Assembly: GCA_035544675.1 (NCBI GenBank)
Contig: DATKCA010000225.1
Location: 1-8,371, forward strand
Reading direction: 5' to 3'
Origin: DATKCA01 sp035544675
Lineage (GTDB): Bacteria; Acidobacteriota; Thermoanaerobaculia; Gp7-AA8
Length of the DNA: 8,371 nt
This document shows, one piece after another, positions 7,196 to 8,371 of the stretch; within the stretch, counting starts at the first letter, position 1; the number at the start of each line of letters is the position of its first letter. Below the pieces are notes generated by a model. The model was given only the letters and a program-made list of their open reading frames with translations. It had not been told where the DNA came from and made no database searches. The position numbers and the translations under genes are program-made.

Positions 7196-8296
7196 CTACT
7201 TCCCCTTCCACTCGTCCATCAACTTGACGAACGAATCGAACAGATAGAACGAGTCGTGCGGGCCGGGCGCGGCCTCGGGGTGGTACTGCACCGCGAGCGC
7301 CGGCACGTTGCGGTGACGAAAGCCTTCCAGGGTCTGATCGTTCAGGTTGATGTGCGTGAACTCCACCTCGTTCTGATCGAGCGAGTCGGCATCGACCGAG
7401 AAACCGTGATTCTGCGCGGTGATCTCGACGCGGCCGGTGGCCAGGTCCTTCACCGGATGATTGCCGCCGCGATGACCGAACTTGAGCTTGTAGGTGCGGC
7501 CGCCGAGGGCCAGTCCCAGCAACTGGTGGCCGAGGCAGATGCCGAAGATGGGGACCTTGCCGAGGAGCTGGCGGATGTTGTTCTGGGCGTAGTCGACCGG
7601 TTCGGGATCGCCTGGGCCGTTCGACAGGAGGACGCCGTCGAAGCCGCCGCTCAGAATCTCGCTGGCGGGAGTCTTCGCCGGAAAGACCGTCACGTCACAT
7701 CCCACCCGCGAGAGATGGCGCAGGATGTCGCGCTTCACCCCGTAGTCGTACACGGCCACGCGCCGCGGCTGGCCGCCCCCGACCTCGGCCGCGAATCCGT
7801 AGGACTTCCCGGCCGTTACCTTCTGCACCAGATCGAGTCCGCTCATCGACGGCGCACGGCGCACTTCCGCGACGAGCTCCTCGACCGGCCGCTCGTCCGC
7901 GGTGATCATCCCGCGCATCGCTCCCTCGTTGCGGATCTTCCGGGTGAGCGCGCGCGTGTCGATGCCGGCGATGGCCGGGATTCTGTTCTTCGCGAAGTAG
8001 TCGCTGAGGGATCCTTCCGAACGCGCGCTGGACGGCTCGCGGATGATGTCGCGGACGACGAACCCCGCCACCTGCGGCGCCGCGCTCTGCTCCACGATGT
8101 GCTCTACGCCGTAGTTGCCGATGTGCGGGTAGGTCATCACCACGATCTGAAAGCGGTACGAGGGATCGGTGGAGATCTCCTGATAGCCGGTCAGCGAAGT
8201 GTTGAAGACGACTTCGCCGATGGAGGGCTCCGGCGAGCCGAAGGATTCCCCTTCATAGACGGTGCTGTCTTCGAGAACGAGGCGGGCTTTCGACAT
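7196..8296 (-). CDS. carA: Carbamoyl-phosphate synthase small (glutaminase) subunit
   Basis: CarA hydrolyses glutamine and passes ammonia to CarB for carbamoyl phosphate, the first step of pyrimidine and arginine synthesis, in the cytoplasm. The 366-residue length fits the family. The N-terminal CPSase domain shows FNTSLTGYQE (31-40), MTYPHIGNYG (54-63) and GIDTRALTRKIR (111-122). The class I glutamine amidotransferase domain follows, with LSNGPGDPE (224-232), nucleophile Cys254 in FGICLGHQ, and His339 and Glu341 in QYHPE, so the triad is intact. I start it at ATG 8296 (MSKARLVLEDS). The same frame stays open upstream to a GTG at 8344, but those 16 codons lie in the hairpin repeat and across the TATAAT, and do not look like CarA. 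No carB is in the window; carA is followed at once by a membrane regulator. The predicted leader is too short for a pyrimidine-controlled attenuator or riboswitch. Confidence 0.97.
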   Translation of the reverse strand: MSKARLVLEDSTVYEGESFGSPEPSIGEVVFNTSLTGYQEISTDPSYRFQIVVMTYPHIGNYGVEHIVEQSAAPQVAGFVVRDIIREPSSARSEGSLSDYFAKNRIPAIAGIDTRALTRKIRNEGAMRGMITADERPVEELVAEVRRAPSMSGLDLVQKVTAGKSYGFAAEVGGGQPRRVAVYDYGVKRDILRHLSRVGCDVTVFPAKTPASEILSGGFDGVLLSNGPGDPEPVDYAQNNIRQLLGKVPIFGICLGHQLLGLALGGRTYKLKFGHRGGNHPVKDLATGRVEITAQNHGFSVDADSLDQNEVEFTHINLNDQTLEGFRHRNVPALAVQYHPEAAPGPHDSFYLFDSFVKLMDEWKGK

Positions 8297-8305
8297 CGGC
8301 TCGCG

Positions 8306-8311
8306 ATTATA
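8306..8311 (-). promoter_or_regulatory. -10 box (TATAAT) of carA, straddling the hairpin repeat boundary
   Basis: A perfect TATAAT on the minus strand lies nine bases before the carA ATG (8296), predicting a transcript that starts at or within about three bases of the ATG. Its first base (8311) lies inside the shared repeat and its second (8310) is the outermost repeat base; the rest is host sequence. No TTGACA-like -35 is seen in the repeat arm upstream. Confidence 0.6.
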
Positions 8312-8371
8312 GGGGGTCAGGTCTTGCCTTTTCCCTTTCTCCACTCATCGTGGAGAAAGGGAAAAGGCAAG
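8310..8371. repeat. Second copy of the hairpin repeat family, cut by the window end
   Basis: Bases 8310-8344 are identical over 35 positions to 6-40. The last 22 of them (8323-8344) pair perfectly with 8350-8371 around a 5-base loop (TCATC). The pairing runs to the final base of the window, so the right arm is probably incomplete. Compared with the left copy it lacks the inner 12-bp stem and has a shorter loop, so the two are variants of one element rather than simple copies. It lies directly upstream of carA. Confidence 0.93.

Noticed and set aside
8297..8371. Pyrimidine attenuator or riboswitch ahead of carA
   Set aside because: The likely -10 box is nine bases from the ATG, leaving essentially no leader RNA, and the hairpin is the dispersed repeat rather than a terminator/antiterminator pair.

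Overview
The window is GC-rich, densely packed bacterial chromosomal DNA with seven convincing genes and no gap longer than about 120 bases between genes. The gene types point tentatively to Acidobacteriota or a neighbouring deep phylum: a DUF4388/PATAN protein, a stand-alone catalytic subunit of a B12-dependent acyl-CoA mutase, a winged-helix/TPR membrane regulator, and a secreted metallo-beta-lactamase-fold hydrolase with an extra N-terminal beta domain. No rRNA or other phylogenetic marker is present, so the placement rests on family distribution only.

Layout. Both ends of the window lie in related hairpin repeats (1-117 and 8310-8371) that share an identical 35-bp arm. Next to the left hairpin, on the minus strand, is a DUF4388 signalling protein (110-1255), whose stop codon lies inside the hairpin arm. 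It is divergent, across 58 bp, from a plus-strand methylmalonyl-CoA mutase-type large subunit (1314-2915). Behind the mutase sits a VapBC-type toxin-antitoxin pair (2965-3602) with its own operator-like repeat. The toxin is convergent, with no spacer at all, with a minus-strand operon read from the right end: carA (7196-8296), then a winged-helix/TPR membrane regulator (5891-7195) whose ATG directly follows the carA stop, then a secreted two-enzyme fusion of an alpha/beta hydrolase with a metallo-beta-lactamase domain (3603-5834).

How the parts fit. carA makes the glutaminase subunit of carbamoyl-phosphate synthase, but no carB lies in the window; it is instead coupled to a one-component regulator and an extracytoplasmic hydrolase. 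The mutase needs a small B12-binding subunit that is also not here. The first genes of transcription units (carA, DUF4388, mutase, antitoxin) lack a Shine-Dalgarno sequence, and carA and DUF4388 have a perfect TATAAT close to the ATG. The operon-internal genes have clear Shine-Dalgarno sequences or overlapping starts. This suggests leaderless or very short-leader transcription for unit heads.

The most interesting signals are the dispersed hairpin family, whose ends supply a stop codon on one side and part of a promoter -10 box on the other; the alpha/beta hydrolase-metallo-beta-lactamase fusion; and the carA-regulator coupling. I did not find a clearly new defence or mobile system. The terminal hairpins may also mark assembly breakpoints.
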